Shown here: positions 19,757 to 28,928 of the stretch, piece by piece
How the letters are laid out: each line of letters opens with the position of its first letter
Position numbering within the stretch: position 1 is the stretch's first letter
Assembly (NCBI GenBank): GCA_903927955.1
Contig: CAIYOW010000156.1
Span: forward strand, 1-58,344
Origin: an uncultured Methylococcaceae bacterium
Lineage (GTDB): Bacteria > Pseudomonadota > Gammaproteobacteria > Methylococcales > Methylomonadaceae
Length of the DNA: 58,344 nucleotides
Direction of reading: 5' to 3'
The notes under the pieces: model-generated
Seen by the model: only the letters and a program-made list of their open reading frames with translations
The model's database searches: none
What the model was told of the DNA's origin: nothing
Program-made: the position numbers and the translations under genes

Positions 19757-20497
19757 ATGCAGCCATCATTCCTTTCCAACAAACCTACTCCCGTCCACGA
19801 GCGTTTGATTATGGCGCTTGATGTGGCCAGCATTGCCGAAGCACAAGCACTGGTTGAAACATTGGGCGATTCCATCAGCTTTTATAAAGTGGGCATGGAG
19901 CTGTTCATGTGCGGTGATTACTTCGCCTTTATTGAATGGCTTAAGCAACGCGACAAAAAAGTGTTCGTGGACCTTAAGTTTTTTGACATTCCGGCCACGG
20001 TGGGCCGTGCCATTAAGGCGCTCAGCAGCAAGGGTGTTGACTTGGCCACCATCCATGGCAATGATGCCATAATGACTGCTGCCGTCGCCAACAAAGGTGA
20101 TTTAAAAGTGTTGGCCGTCACTGCATTGACCAGTTTGGACCGAGGTGATCTTGATGACTTAGGTTTCCAATGCGATGTCCAGGCTTTGGTGTTGTCCCGC
20201 GCCAAACGCGCCTTGCAAATTGGCTGCGACGGGGTGGTTTCCTCTGGTTTGGAAGCAGCCCTGTTACGCCAAGAGCTGGATCATAAGCTATTGATCATCA
20301 CCCCAGGTATCCGGCCTGTTGACAACCGCGAAGAAGACGACCAGCAGCGTGTGGTCACGGTGGCATCTGCTTTCCAAGCGGGTGCGGACTACATTGTGGT
20401 GGGACGCCCTATCCGCGATGCCGTGAACCCAAAAGCTATGGCGGAAAAAATACAACAGCAAATCCTCAGCCAATTCAGTTGTGATGCCATTCTTTAA
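19757..20497 (+). CDS. pyrF: Orotidine 5'-phosphate decarboxylase
   Basis: 246 residues. It converts OMP to UMP, the last step of de novo UMP synthesis. The catalytic set is visible: D22 in ALDVAS, K44 in YKVGMEL, and D72, K74 and D77 in DLKFFDIP. The phosphate loop GRPIRDAVNP lies near the C-terminus. ATG 19757 gives the usual length with a short N-terminal extension; earlier in-frame starts run into the divergent transporter. The SafE-type membrane protein gene follows 23 bp downstream. Confidence 0.95.
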   Translation: MQPSFLSNKPTPVHERLIMALDVASIAEAQALVETLGDSISFYKVGMELFMCGDYFAFIEWLKQRDKKVFVDLKFFDIPATVGRAIKALSSKGVDLATIHGNDAIMTAAVANKGDLKVLAVTALTSLDRGDLDDLGFQCDVQALVLSRAKRALQIGCDGVVSSGLEAALLRQELDHKLLIITPGIRPVDNREEDDQQRVVTVASAFQAGADYIVVGRPIRDAVNPKAMAEKIQQQILSQFSCDAIL

Positions 20498-20520
20498 GCC
20501 CCCCTATCCGTTAATCTGCT

Positions 20521-21249
20521 ATGGCATTTGACCCCGAGTTTACCCACTCTTATTTGGTCGCCTTCCTGATGGGATTGTTCAGCAGTATGCATTGCATTGG
20601 CATGTGCGGCTCTATTATTGGCACGCTCACGTTGAGTCTGAGCCAAGAAATCCGTAATAATAAAGCCTTGCTGGTGCCATTTGTGTTCAATTATAACTTT
20701 GGCCGCATCACCAGTTATACTGTGGCCGGGGCGTTGGCGGGTATTATCCAAACCATTGTGACCATCCAGCTAGGCGATGTGCACGGGCATCGTTTGCTGC
20801 AAATCCTGTCTGCTGCGGTGATGGCCTGTGCCGGGCTGTATATCGCCGGATGGTTTCCGCGCTTTGCTTATATTGAAAAGCTGGGCATCCATATCTGGAA
20901 GCGGATTGAACCCTTGGGGCGCAAACTTATCCCCGTGAAAAATAGGATGCATGCCTTTTGGTTCGGGATGGTTTGGGGCTGGTTGCCTTGCGGTTTGGTT
21001 TATACTGCTTTGGCATTGTCGGCAACGGCAGGTGACATCAGCAAATCGGCCTTGACCATGTTGGCATTTGGCTTAGGCACTTTACCTGCTGTCATGGGAG
21101 TAGGTATAATGACTGGTGTTTTAACAAGGTTGTCAAAAATGCAGCGGTTTAAACAAGCCATTGGCCTGTTTATGATTGCCTTGGCGTTACTGGCCGCCCT
21201 GCCTTGGCTTAACCCCTTGGCATTCACTGATCATTTAGGCAAACACTAA
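20521..21249 (+). CDS. Sulfite exporter TauE/SafE family protein (DsbD_2 type)
   Basis: 242 residues with about six membrane helices. Two cysteine motifs in membrane segments are characteristic: HCIGMCG (about residues 24-30) and GWLPCGLV (about 157-164), as in the DsbD_2/CcdA-like transmembrane family. Relatives are often coded next to cbb3 oxidase assembly genes (ccoGIHS) and are suspected of copper or thiol handling; none of those genes is here. It lies in a tight plus-strand run, 13 bp before the sigma-54 activator. Substrate unknown. Confidence 0.85.
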   Translation: MAFDPEFTHSYLVAFLMGLFSSMHCIGMCGSIIGTLTLSLSQEIRNNKALLVPFVFNYNFGRITSYTVAGALAGIIQTIVTIQLGDVHGHRLLQILSAAVMACAGLYIAGWFPRFAYIEKLGIHIWKRIEPLGRKLIPVKNRMHAFWFGMVWGWLPCGLVYTALALSATAGDISKSALTMLAFGLGTLPAVMGVGIMTGVLTRLSKMQRFKQAIGLFMIALALLAALPWLNPLAFTDHLGKH

Positions 21250-21262
21250 TAACGAGGCAACA

Positions 21263-22219
21263 GTGGACTACTTTACAACCATTATTGGCCAATCGCCTGC
21301 CATAGATTCGTTAATCCGTAGCGCGAAAATTGCTGCCGCCACCGATGTCACCATCCTGTTAAAAGGCGAAACAGGTACGGGCAAAGAAGTCTTGGCAAAT
21401 GCTATCCAAAAGGCCAGTGCGCGCGCTGATAAAAAATTTATCACTCTAAATTGTGCCGCTTTGCCGGAGGGCTTGATCGAGTCGGAATTGTTCGGCCATA
21501 AAAAAGGTGCCTTCACCGGCGCTAGCAATAGTTCGCAAGGGCTGTTCCAAGCCGCCCATGGTGGTACCTTGTTCCTTGATGAAATCAACTCCCTGCCCTT
21601 GACCATACAAGGCAAATTATTGCGTTTCCTTGACTCGGGCGAGTGCTTGCCGGTCGGTGAAACTACCGCCATTAAAGTGGATGTGCGCATTATTGCCGCT
21701 ACCAATACCGATTTAAACCAACAAATCGCCAGCGGTGAATTCAGAAGTGATTTGTACTATCGTCTTAATGTGGTGCCTATTGCACTGCCGACTTTAGCAG
21801 AACGTGCTGAAGACATTGAACAGTTGGCAAAGCATTTTTTGAAGCTGTTTGCAACCAGCCACGGCATAACGCCACCTTCATTCAGCAAAAGTGCCATTAA
21901 GGCATTAAAAGCGTACCACTGGCCCGGCAATATCCGCGAATTGCGTAACCTGTGCGAACGCTTATGTATTTTGCTGTCTGGTTCGGTCATTGAACCCAGC
22001 AATTTGCCTAGCGAAGTGCTGAGCAGTTCACCTCTCATTAAAGCCACCGGCTTTGACTTGCCAGAGCATGGCGTACAACTGGATAACCTAGAAGCCGACC
22101 TGATCAACCAAGCCTTGGCCCGCACCAAAGGCAACCGCAGCCAATCCGCCCGCCTGTTGGGCCTTAGCCGGGATACGTTGTTGTACCGGATGCAAAAACA
22201 CGGGCTTAGGACGCATTAG
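21263..22219 (+). CDS. Sigma-54-dependent transcriptional activator without receiver domain
   Basis: 318 residues. The protein begins directly with the AAA+ domain: Walker A GETGTGKE (35-42), the sigma-54-contacting loop GAFTGA (82-87), Walker B FLDE (104-107), and the R-fingers in FRSDLYYRLNVVP. A Fis-type helix-turn-helix lies at about 285-312. No response-regulator, GAF or PAS domain is present, so control must be by a partner protein (as PspF by PspA) or by level. It follows the SafE-type gene by 13 bp, so that gene may be a target or a sensor partner; this is inference. Confidence 0.9.
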   Translation: MDYFTTIIGQSPAIDSLIRSAKIAAATDVTILLKGETGTGKEVLANAIQKASARADKKFITLNCAALPEGLIESELFGHKKGAFTGASNSSQGLFQAAHGGTLFLDEINSLPLTIQGKLLRFLDSGECLPVGETTAIKVDVRIIAATNTDLNQQIASGEFRSDLYYRLNVVPIALPTLAERAEDIEQLAKHFLKLFATSHGITPPSFSKSAIKALKAYHWPGNIRELRNLCERLCILLSGSVIEPSNLPSEVLSSSPLIKATGFDLPEHGVQLDNLEADLINQALARTKGNRSQSARLLGLSRDTLLYRMQKHGLRTH

Positions 22220-22297
22220 GCGTAAGTCCGTCAGCTTCAAGTCGTGTCGTTAAAGCCCATACACAATTTGTCTGGGCGTAAGCCTTTTTGTATAATT

Positions 22298-22987
22298 TTA
22301 CAGCCAGTTATCGTGCATTAATAACTGAAGCGGCTGAAAATGGCTTTTATAGGCCATTTTTTGGCTGTTATCCACCCAAAAACCCAAGTAAACAAAGTCA
22401 CGTTGCTGTTGCAATGCTTGTTGCACTTGCCATAGCACCGCATAAGTGCCTAAGCTGTGATCGGCTAAATTGGGGTCATAAAAAGTATATACCGCTGACA
22501 AGGCATTATCCAACTGGTCAACCACAGCGACCGCCGCTAGTTTATTGGCAATGCTGAACTCAACAAACTGGGTATTGCACCAAGTGCTGCTTAAAAAACC
22601 AAGGTAATCGTCGGGCGTACAATCCGCCATGCCGCCATCGTGGTGTCGGCTGAGCTGGTAACGTAGGTAAAGATCGTAATGGGCTTGCTCATAAAGCGGC
22701 GGCTTTATGATAACCTCGGTATTGTGGTTGGTTTTTTGGCAACGTTTTTGGCTACGGTTGGGCTTAAAGTCTTTTGCCAGCAACCGGCTGGGGATGCACA
22801 ACGTACAAGCTGGGCAACTGGGTCTGTAGACATCGTCGCCGCTACGCCTGAAGCCATAGCCAATCAGCCTGGAATAGAGCGCGGCGGTCATGGGAAAGGC
22901 AGGGCTAATAAAGCTGGCCTGTGCCGTATGTCCGTCGAGATAGCTGCAAGGATGGGGCTGGCTTTTAATCAGGGGTATCGATGTCAT
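22298..22987 (-). CDS. bpt: Aspartate/glutamate leucyltransferase (Bpt, arginyltransferase family)
   Basis: 229 residues from ATG 22987, which overlaps the aat stop as ATGA; a start at 22999 is possible but overlaps aat more. The N-terminal cysteine pattern RPSCPACTLCIPSRL (about residues 50-64) and the C-terminal LGFWVDNSQKMAYKSHFQPL are hallmarks of the ATE/Bpt family. Bpt adds leucine from Leu-tRNA to N-terminal Asp or Glu, making a degron for ClpS-ClpAP. It is co-transcribed with aat, so both N-degron transferases form one unit. Confidence 0.95.
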   Translation of the reverse strand: MTSIPLIKSQPHPCSYLDGHTAQASFISPAFPMTAALYSRLIGYGFRRSGDDVYRPSCPACTLCIPSRLLAKDFKPNRSQKRCQKTNHNTEVIIKPPLYEQAHYDLYLRYQLSRHHDGGMADCTPDDYLGFLSSTWCNTQFVEFSIANKLAAVAVVDQLDNALSAVYTFYDPNLADHSLGTYAVLWQVQQALQQQRDFVYLGFWVDNSQKMAYKSHFQPLQLLMHDNWL

Positions 22988-23679
22988 GGTTGTTGCCAAG
23001 CTAACGGGGATGCGGGCTGGCTGACTAGATGGTCAAGCAGTTTTTTAAAATCACTACGCGGAATTTCCTCGGCCCCCAAGCTAGCCAAATGCGGATTATA
23101 AACTTGGCAATCAATCAGTTGGTAATCCCACGCGATCAATTGTCCAACCAATTCAACGAAGGCAACTTTAGAAGCATCGGTGCGGGCATGGAACATTGAC
23201 TCGCCAAAAAAGACCTGGCCTATTGCCAGACCGTATAAGCCACCGACCAATTCACCATGATGCCAAGCTTCTACTGAATGGGCGATGCCGCTTTGATGCA
23301 ATTGGCAATAGGCGCGTTTGATGTCTTTGCTGATCCATGTGCCGGAATCGCTGGCTCGCGGCTTGGCACAAGCATCAATGACGGTGCTGAAGGCTTGGTC
23401 AAAGCTGACCGTATAAACGGCTTTGCGTAAGGTTTTACGCAGACTTTGCGAAACGTGCAGCTTGTCTGGAAAAACTACCGTGCGCGGGTTGGGTGACCAC
23501 CACAAGATAGGTTCACCATGCCCATACCAAGGGAAAATGCCTTGCCGGTAGGCATTAAGCAAGCGCGGTTGGGTTAGGCAACCGCCTATGGCGAGCAAGC
23601 CGTCCGGTTCAGCCAAAGCCTTTTCCAACGCCGGAAAAGCTTGGTTGGGGTCTCTGGCGTTTAGGTAAGTCAGTGTCAT
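22984..23679 (-). CDS. aat: Leucyl/phenylalanyl-tRNA-protein transferase
   Basis: 231 residues from ATG 23679; a TTG start at 23703 would add eight residues. The family segments GLLAIGG, YRQGIFPWY, ILWWSPNPR and a later GLYGLAIGQVFFGESMF are present. Aat attaches Leu or Phe from tRNA to N-terminal Lys or Arg of proteins, sending them to ClpS-ClpAP. It overlaps bpt by 4 bp downstream and lies 76 bp after trxB on the same strand. Confidence 0.96.
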   Translation of the reverse strand: MTLTYLNARDPNQAFPALEKALAEPDGLLAIGGCLTQPRLLNAYRQGIFPWYGHGEPILWWSPNPRTVVFPDKLHVSQSLRKTLRKAVYTVSFDQAFSTVIDACAKPRASDSGTWISKDIKRAYCQLHQSGIAHSVEAWHHGELVGGLYGLAIGQVFFGESMFHARTDASKVAFVELVGQLIAWDYQLIDCQVYNPHLASLGAEEIPRSDFKKLLDHLVSQPASPLAWQQP

Positions 23680-23755
23680 AGCTAAGCGAATGGGTGCAAG
23701 CAAGCGGCTTGGCTACTGCCCGCAATACCCGCGCCCATGCAAACCAATGGCTTAT

Positions 23756-24721
<966 letters not shown>

Positions 24722-24749
24722 TCAAAAACTATAGTGGGTAAATGGATCA

Positions 24750-24778
24750 ATTATGCCGATGAAAGCGGGTGGCGTAAA
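24750..24778 (-). promoter_or_regulatory. Possible trxB promoter
   Basis: On the minus strand: TTTACG (24778-24773), 17 bp, CATAAT (24755-24750). It lies about 38 bp upstream of the trxB start. Spacing is ideal and both boxes are near consensus; not otherwise supported. Confidence 0.4.
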
Positions 24779-24857
24779 CTTTAATTTTCAGAAGCCGATT
24801 GCGGCATCGTCTACCGTGTCCATCATGCCAAATTGTAAAAATTGTGATCAACGCCTA

Positions 24858-25727
24858 CTATCTCCTATAAAACCGCTGCTGCAAAGGCCAGTCACGGTAA
24901 TTGAACACTTGACCTTGTTCCCGCACGGTGGCGCAGTTGTCTAAAGCCAGTTCGGCGTATAGCCATTGGGTTTGGTTGATACCTCCCATTGCCAATACGC
25001 CGTTATCAGGAAAGCCACGATCTACCGGCGTATAAACACCCGCAGCGCCAACATTAATATCAACGGCTTCTGACCATGCCGCTTCGCCCACTAAGGGGGA
25101 TTGCACCACATAGCATTGGTTTTCCAATGCGCGCGCCTGACAACCAATTTTTACCCGATGATAGCCCGCCATGGTGTCCGTGCAGCTGGGCACCAATATC
25201 AGGTTGGCACCCGCTTCCGCCTGCTGCCGGGCTAACAAAGGGAATTCGCTATCGTAGCAGATGTTAATGGCAATTTTGCCAAATGCCGTGTCAAAACATT
25301 TCAGCTCATCACCCGCCTGAATGAACCATTGTTCATTCTCGAAGCGGGTCATCATAATCTTGTCCTGAAAGTCGCTGCTGCCATCAGGCATGAACAGGTA
25401 AGCGCGGTTACGGTAGATGCCTGAACTGATTTGCACCGGAAAAGTACCCGCTTGGATAATGCACTGATAGGTTTGCGCCAAACCTTGAAATAGTGCCAAA
25501 AATGTCTGATGCAAGGTTTGCAGTTCGACCAATTGCTGGCTGAGCGAGGAATAGACCGCTTGTCCAAACAATGAGGCCAGCTCCATGCTGAAATATTCGG
25601 GGAACAATAATATATCGGCTTGTTGCCCAACGGCTTCTTGTACCCAGTTTTCAATTTTCTGTTGGTACTGCTGCCAGTCTGTGAAGAAACTGACATTATA
25701 TTGGGCGGTAGCAATTTTAACGTTCAT
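24858..25727 (-). CDS. Carbon-nitrogen hydrolase (nitrilase superfamily)
   Basis: 289 residues. The catalytic triad of the superfamily is in place: E44 in FPEYFS, K123 in QDKIMM and C157 in NICYDSEFP. The family hydrolyses nonpeptide C-N bonds in amides, carbamoyl compounds or nitriles; an amidase role is more likely than a true nitrilase, but the substrate is not predictable. It stands alone, with 145 bp to trxB downstream and 92 bp from the hicA remnant. Confidence 0.9.
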   Translation of the reverse strand: MNVKIATAQYNVSFFTDWQQYQQKIENWVQEAVGQQADILLFPEYFSMELASLFGQAVYSSLSQQLVELQTLHQTFLALFQGLAQTYQCIIQAGTFPVQISSGIYRNRAYLFMPDGSSDFQDKIMMTRFENEQWFIQAGDELKCFDTAFGKIAINICYDSEFPLLARQQAEAGANLILVPSCTDTMAGYHRVKIGCQARALENQCYVVQSPLVGEAAWSEAVDINVGAAGVYTPVDRGFPDNGVLAMGGINQTQWLYAELALDNCATVREQGQVFNYRDWPLQQRFYRR

Positions 25728-25819
25728 GTTTTAATCAAAAGCACTATAGTAGGATGCGTTGCCAAGGTGTTTATAGCCCTTTGCGCGCTAATTGGCGGAA
25801 AGATGTGATGCCACCAAGA

Positions 25820-26060
25820 TTAATTTATTTTTTTATGGATAGCGTAAAAATTCTTTTTATTGGTGCCAGCTTGAATAGCCATGTATGCAACTAAACCTTG
25901 ACTAAACGGCTGCTTGGGGCAGTCAACAGTAACATAGCCTGCATGACCTTCTTTACGCCATTTTTCGTGAGAAGTTCCATTTTGGGAATAAAACGAAAAG
26001 CCAAGGTATTTCAATATTCTTTACCTGTTCACAGGTAATCGGTGGATGATGTGAACTCAT
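25820..26060 (-). pseudogene. hicA: HicA-type mRNA interferase toxin, frameshifted
   Basis: The start ATG at 26060 overlaps the hicB stop (ATGA) and opens with MSSHHPPITCEQV, the usual beginning of this HicA subgroup. Near 26015-26025 the frame is lost. The next frame continues with LKYLGFSFYSQNGTSHEKW and DCPKQPF, the YcfA/HicA double-stranded RNA-binding-like fold with its conserved histidine. One extra A in the GTAAAGAATATTG stretch explains the shift. Repaired, the protein would be 79 residues. As read the toxin is inactive. Confidence 0.85.
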
Positions 26061-26380
26061 GCGTGACGATAGGGGCCTTGGGGCACTGCCGTTTGAAATG
26101 TTTGCCCCATCAACCTCGTCATCGACCGATAATTTTGCAGAACTGTGACAATATAGAATACCGCCCAATCGCGCCACGGCGCACTTCTTAACAGCAATTG
26201 AGCCGCAAAAGCTTTATCCCTTCCTTCAATGGCTTCATAAAGATATTCGTCAGTTTCGCCCGTAAGCTTTGTCATTGCCTCTTCTTGTGTATCGCCAACT
26301 ACATACAACGTAAAATCCAAACATCTTGCTGACCAATACGCCCCTTCGTTCTTGACTATACAATGCAGCATATTTTTCAT
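26057..26380 (-). CDS. hicB: HicB-family antitoxin
   Basis: 107 residues from ATG 26380, which has AGAGGTGG just upstream; a longer reading from 26458 would overlap the acetyltransferase end. The core, LHCIVKNEGAYWSARCLDFTL followed by GDTQEEAMTKL, is the degraded RNase H-like fold of HicB. The C-terminal part is variable. It should bind and block the HicA toxin, whose gene overlaps it by 4 bp downstream. With HicA frameshifted it may be an orphan antitoxin. The hicB-hicA order is the reverse of the classical one but common in this subgroup. Confidence 0.8.
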   Translation of the reverse strand: MKNMLHCIVKNEGAYWSARCLDFTLYVVGDTQEEAMTKLTGETDEYLYEAIEGRDKAFAAQLLLRSAPWRDWAVFYIVTVLQNYRSMTRLMGQTFQTAVPQGPYRHA

Positions 26381-26442
26381 GGCGGCCACCTCTTTATTAT
26401 TACTTGTTATGACTTGACAGCTTTTTTTATCGGTTTGAGTTT

Positions 26443-27036
26443 TTATTTTTTCAGCCAAAAAGTCATGGGCTTTGCAGTTTCTTCGGTATCATCCAAATCT
26501 TTCCAGAGATAATGGGTTTGCAACTCCGGATGTTTGACATAGCCGCGTTTGTTCCAAAATCCATCCAAAGGCACATAATCGACCGGACGGCGGGGATGAT
26601 CGGCGGGCCGCTCCACGCAACAAAAGGTGATGTGTTTAAAACCGCCTAGGGCTTCTGCATGGGCTTCGCGTTCTGCAAAAAAACGCACGCCTAACCCTAA
26701 GCCACGGTAATTTTTGTTAAGCACCGATTCGCTGCAATAAAACACTTGGTCGAGTGCGTAGCCATTGTCAATAAAGGGCTTTTGCATGGCTTCCGTTTCA
26801 AATTGCATAGGGATGGCGGTTGATGCGCCGACCACTTTTTCGCCATCGAGCGCCAGCACCATCACACTTTGCGGACAATCCAGATAGGTTTGCAAATATT
26901 TTTCTTCGTACGCTAAAGTGCCGTCGTATAAATAGGGAAATTCGCGGAACACTTCAATCCTAAGGCGGGCCAGCTCGGGGATGTGACGCTCCAAGGCTTT
27001 GCCGCTGCATCGTTCAATACTGACAGATTGGCTCAT
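26443..27036 (-). CDS. GNAT-family N-acetyltransferase
   Basis: 197 residues. The GNAT core is recognisable from VMVLALDGEKVVGAS (strand 4 region) to the acetyl-CoA loop NYRGLGLGVRFF (about residues 110-121). A C-terminal FWNKRGYVKHPEL segment forms the last strands. It is expected to acetylate an amine of a small molecule or protein. No pathway gene is beside it; the substrate is unknown. The YadH-type permease gene is 48 bp upstream on the same strand. Confidence 0.8.
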   Translation of the reverse strand: MSQSVSIERCSGKALERHIPELARLRIEVFREFPYLYDGTLAYEEKYLQTYLDCPQSVMVLALDGEKVVGASTAIPMQFETEAMQKPFIDNGYALDQVFYCSESVLNKNYRGLGLGVRFFAEREAHAEALGGFKHITFCCVERPADHPRRPVDYVPLDGFWNKRGYVKHPELQTHYLWKDLDDTEETAKPMTFWLKK

Positions 27037-27083
27037 GGTAAATGATTTTGAAAGTAAGATAAAAAATTCTGTTAAATGGCGGT

Positions 27084-27848
27084 TTAATTTTTTATGCCCG
27101 TACCTCGGTGCAACAAATAGAGGCTGAATGCCGTCAGCACGACAATAAAGCCGCCAGTGATGGCAAAAGCCAATGGCACGTCTACGTCAGAGACACCTAT
27201 CAGACCATAGCGGAAAGCGTTGACCATGTACAAAATGGGGTTGCCCATAGAGATGGTTTGCCAAGTGTCTGAAAGCATTGCCGCCGAATAGAACACGCCG
27301 CCCAGATAGCTTAACGGGGTCAGCACAAAGTTAGGGATAATGGAAATGTCATCAAAACTTTCCGCCAGTACGGCATTGATAAAGCCTGCCAAGGAAAACA
27401 GAATGGCGGTTAATAAGGCAATGGACAAGGCAATATAAACGTTTTGGCATTCCAAGGGGTCAAATAGCATTGAGATGCCTGCGACCACTGTTCCGACCAG
27501 CACCCCCCGCACAATGCCGCCGGTGACATAACCGGCCAAAATTATCCAGTTGGGTACGGGGGCAACTAACAACTCTTCAATGTTGCGCTGAAATTTGGTG
27601 GAATAAAACGAGGATACGACGTTGGCGTAAGAATGGCTGATCACCGACATCAGGATAATGCCCGGCACGATATAATCCATATAGCTTACGCCGTGAATAT
27701 CGCCCAAACGGCCACCGATAAGCTTGCCAAAAATTAAAAAATACAGGGCTGTGGTGATGGCGGGGGGTAGCAGGGTTTGCGGCCAGATACGGATAAAGCG
27801 CTTGGTTTCTTTAGAAACCAGTGTGCGGAAAGCAATGGCATTATTCAT
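27084..27848 (-). CDS. ABC-2 type permease (YadH-like)
   Basis: 254 residues from ATG 27848, which overlaps the ATPase stop by 8 bp; a start at 27875 would overlap more. Six membrane helices and the ABC-2 family segment FGKLIGGRLGDIHGVSYMDYIVPGII place it with the YadH/NodJ/DrrB exporters. It forms a complex with the ATPase encoded directly upstream. The substrate is unknown; relatives export drugs, lipids or polysaccharide. Confidence 0.9.
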   Translation of the reverse strand: MNNAIAFRTLVSKETKRFIRIWPQTLLPPAITTALYFLIFGKLIGGRLGDIHGVSYMDYIVPGIILMSVISHSYANVVSSFYSTKFQRNIEELLVAPVPNWIILAGYVTGGIVRGVLVGTVVAGISMLFDPLECQNVYIALSIALLTAILFSLAGFINAVLAESFDDISIIPNFVLTPLSYLGGVFYSAAMLSDTWQTISMGNPILYMVNAFRYGLIGVSDVDVPLAFAITGGFIVVLTAFSLYLLHRGTGIKN

Positions 27849-28779
27849 CGCGGCCCTCCGGTTTCTTGGCGTCAATCAAGTCCATAAACAATTGCTCCAG
27901 TCGGTTGCTTTTGTTTTTTAAGCTGGTGACTTCAATATTTTGTTCACTCAACCCGCTAAACAAGCGGTTTAGCCCTAGTGCCTTGGGTACAGCAACATTT
28001 AATATGGTGTTATCGACCCGTTCGATGAGGTACCCGTCAATGACCGGCGCTTGTGCGAGTGGGCGCGCCAAATCCAAAATGAAATGGTCAATATGCAATC
28101 GCGCCAACAGGCTTTTCATATCCGAATGTTCAACAATGCGGCCTTGATCAATAATGGCTATGTTGCGGCACAAGCTTTCTGCCTCTTCCAGATAATGGGT
28201 GGTCAGGATGATGGTTGTGCCTTCTTCATTGACCTGTTTCATGGTCTGCCACATGGAGCGCCGGATTTCTATGTCCACACCAGCGGTAGGCTCATCCAAA
28301 ATCAACAACTTAGGAGAATGCACCATGGCGCGGGCAATCATGACCCTACGCTTCATGCCGCCAGACAAGCGCCTGGAAATGGTATCGCGCTTGTCCCATA
28401 AGTCCATTTTTTTAAGGCAGTGTTCGGTACGCTGCAAAGCCAGTTTACGCGGCATTCCGTAATAACCGGCCATATTTAGGACAATGCTTTTGGCGGTGTC
28501 AAATTGGTTAAAATTGACTTCTTGCGGCACTAAGCCAAGGCAAGTTTTGGCCAAATTGCGGGCTTTGTACAAGTCATGGCCAAAAATGCTGACGCTGCCA
28601 CTGCTGGCGTTCACCAATGAGCTGACGATACCGATAACGGTCGATTTGCCCGCGCCATTGGGACCCAGTAACGCAAAGAAATCCCCTGCTTCCACATCAA
28701 GATCAATGCCTTTGACAGCTTCAAAGCCATTTTGGTAAGTTTTTCTGAGATTTTTTATCGAGAGTGCATTCATGCTCAT
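27841..28779 (-). CDS. ABC transporter ATP-binding protein (YadG/DrrA-like)
   Basis: 312 residues. Walker A GPNGAGKST (39-47), signature LSGGMKRR and Walker B LLILDEPTAGVD are intact. A C-terminal extension of about 90 residues after the nucleotide-binding domain is typical of the DrrA/YadG group. It pairs with the permease gene that overlaps its end. A start two codons later (28773) is also possible. The promoter gap of 149 bp is shared with the divergent ppx. Confidence 0.92.
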   Translation of the reverse strand: MSMNALSIKNLRKTYQNGFEAVKGIDLDVEAGDFFALLGPNGAGKSTVIGIVSSLVNASSGSVSIFGHDLYKARNLAKTCLGLVPQEVNFNQFDTAKSIVLNMAGYYGMPRKLALQRTEHCLKKMDLWDKRDTISRRLSGGMKRRVMIARAMVHSPKLLILDEPTAGVDIEIRRSMWQTMKQVNEEGTTIILTTHYLEEAESLCRNIAIIDQGRIVEHSDMKSLLARLHIDHFILDLARPLAQAPVIDGYLIERVDNTILNVAVPKALGLNRLFSGLSEQNIEVTSLKNKSNRLEQLFMDLIDAKKPEGRDE

Positions 28780-28928
28780 AAACGGCCAATTGACTGCCGC
28801 CGTTAATTTAACGGTTAAGCGAGTGCTTATCCATTGTAAAATATCGGCTTCAAAATAGCTAAAAGCTTATAATTTTATCAGAAAACGCCCTGTCTGTAGA
28901 CAACCCGCATTCAACACCAGGAAAAACC

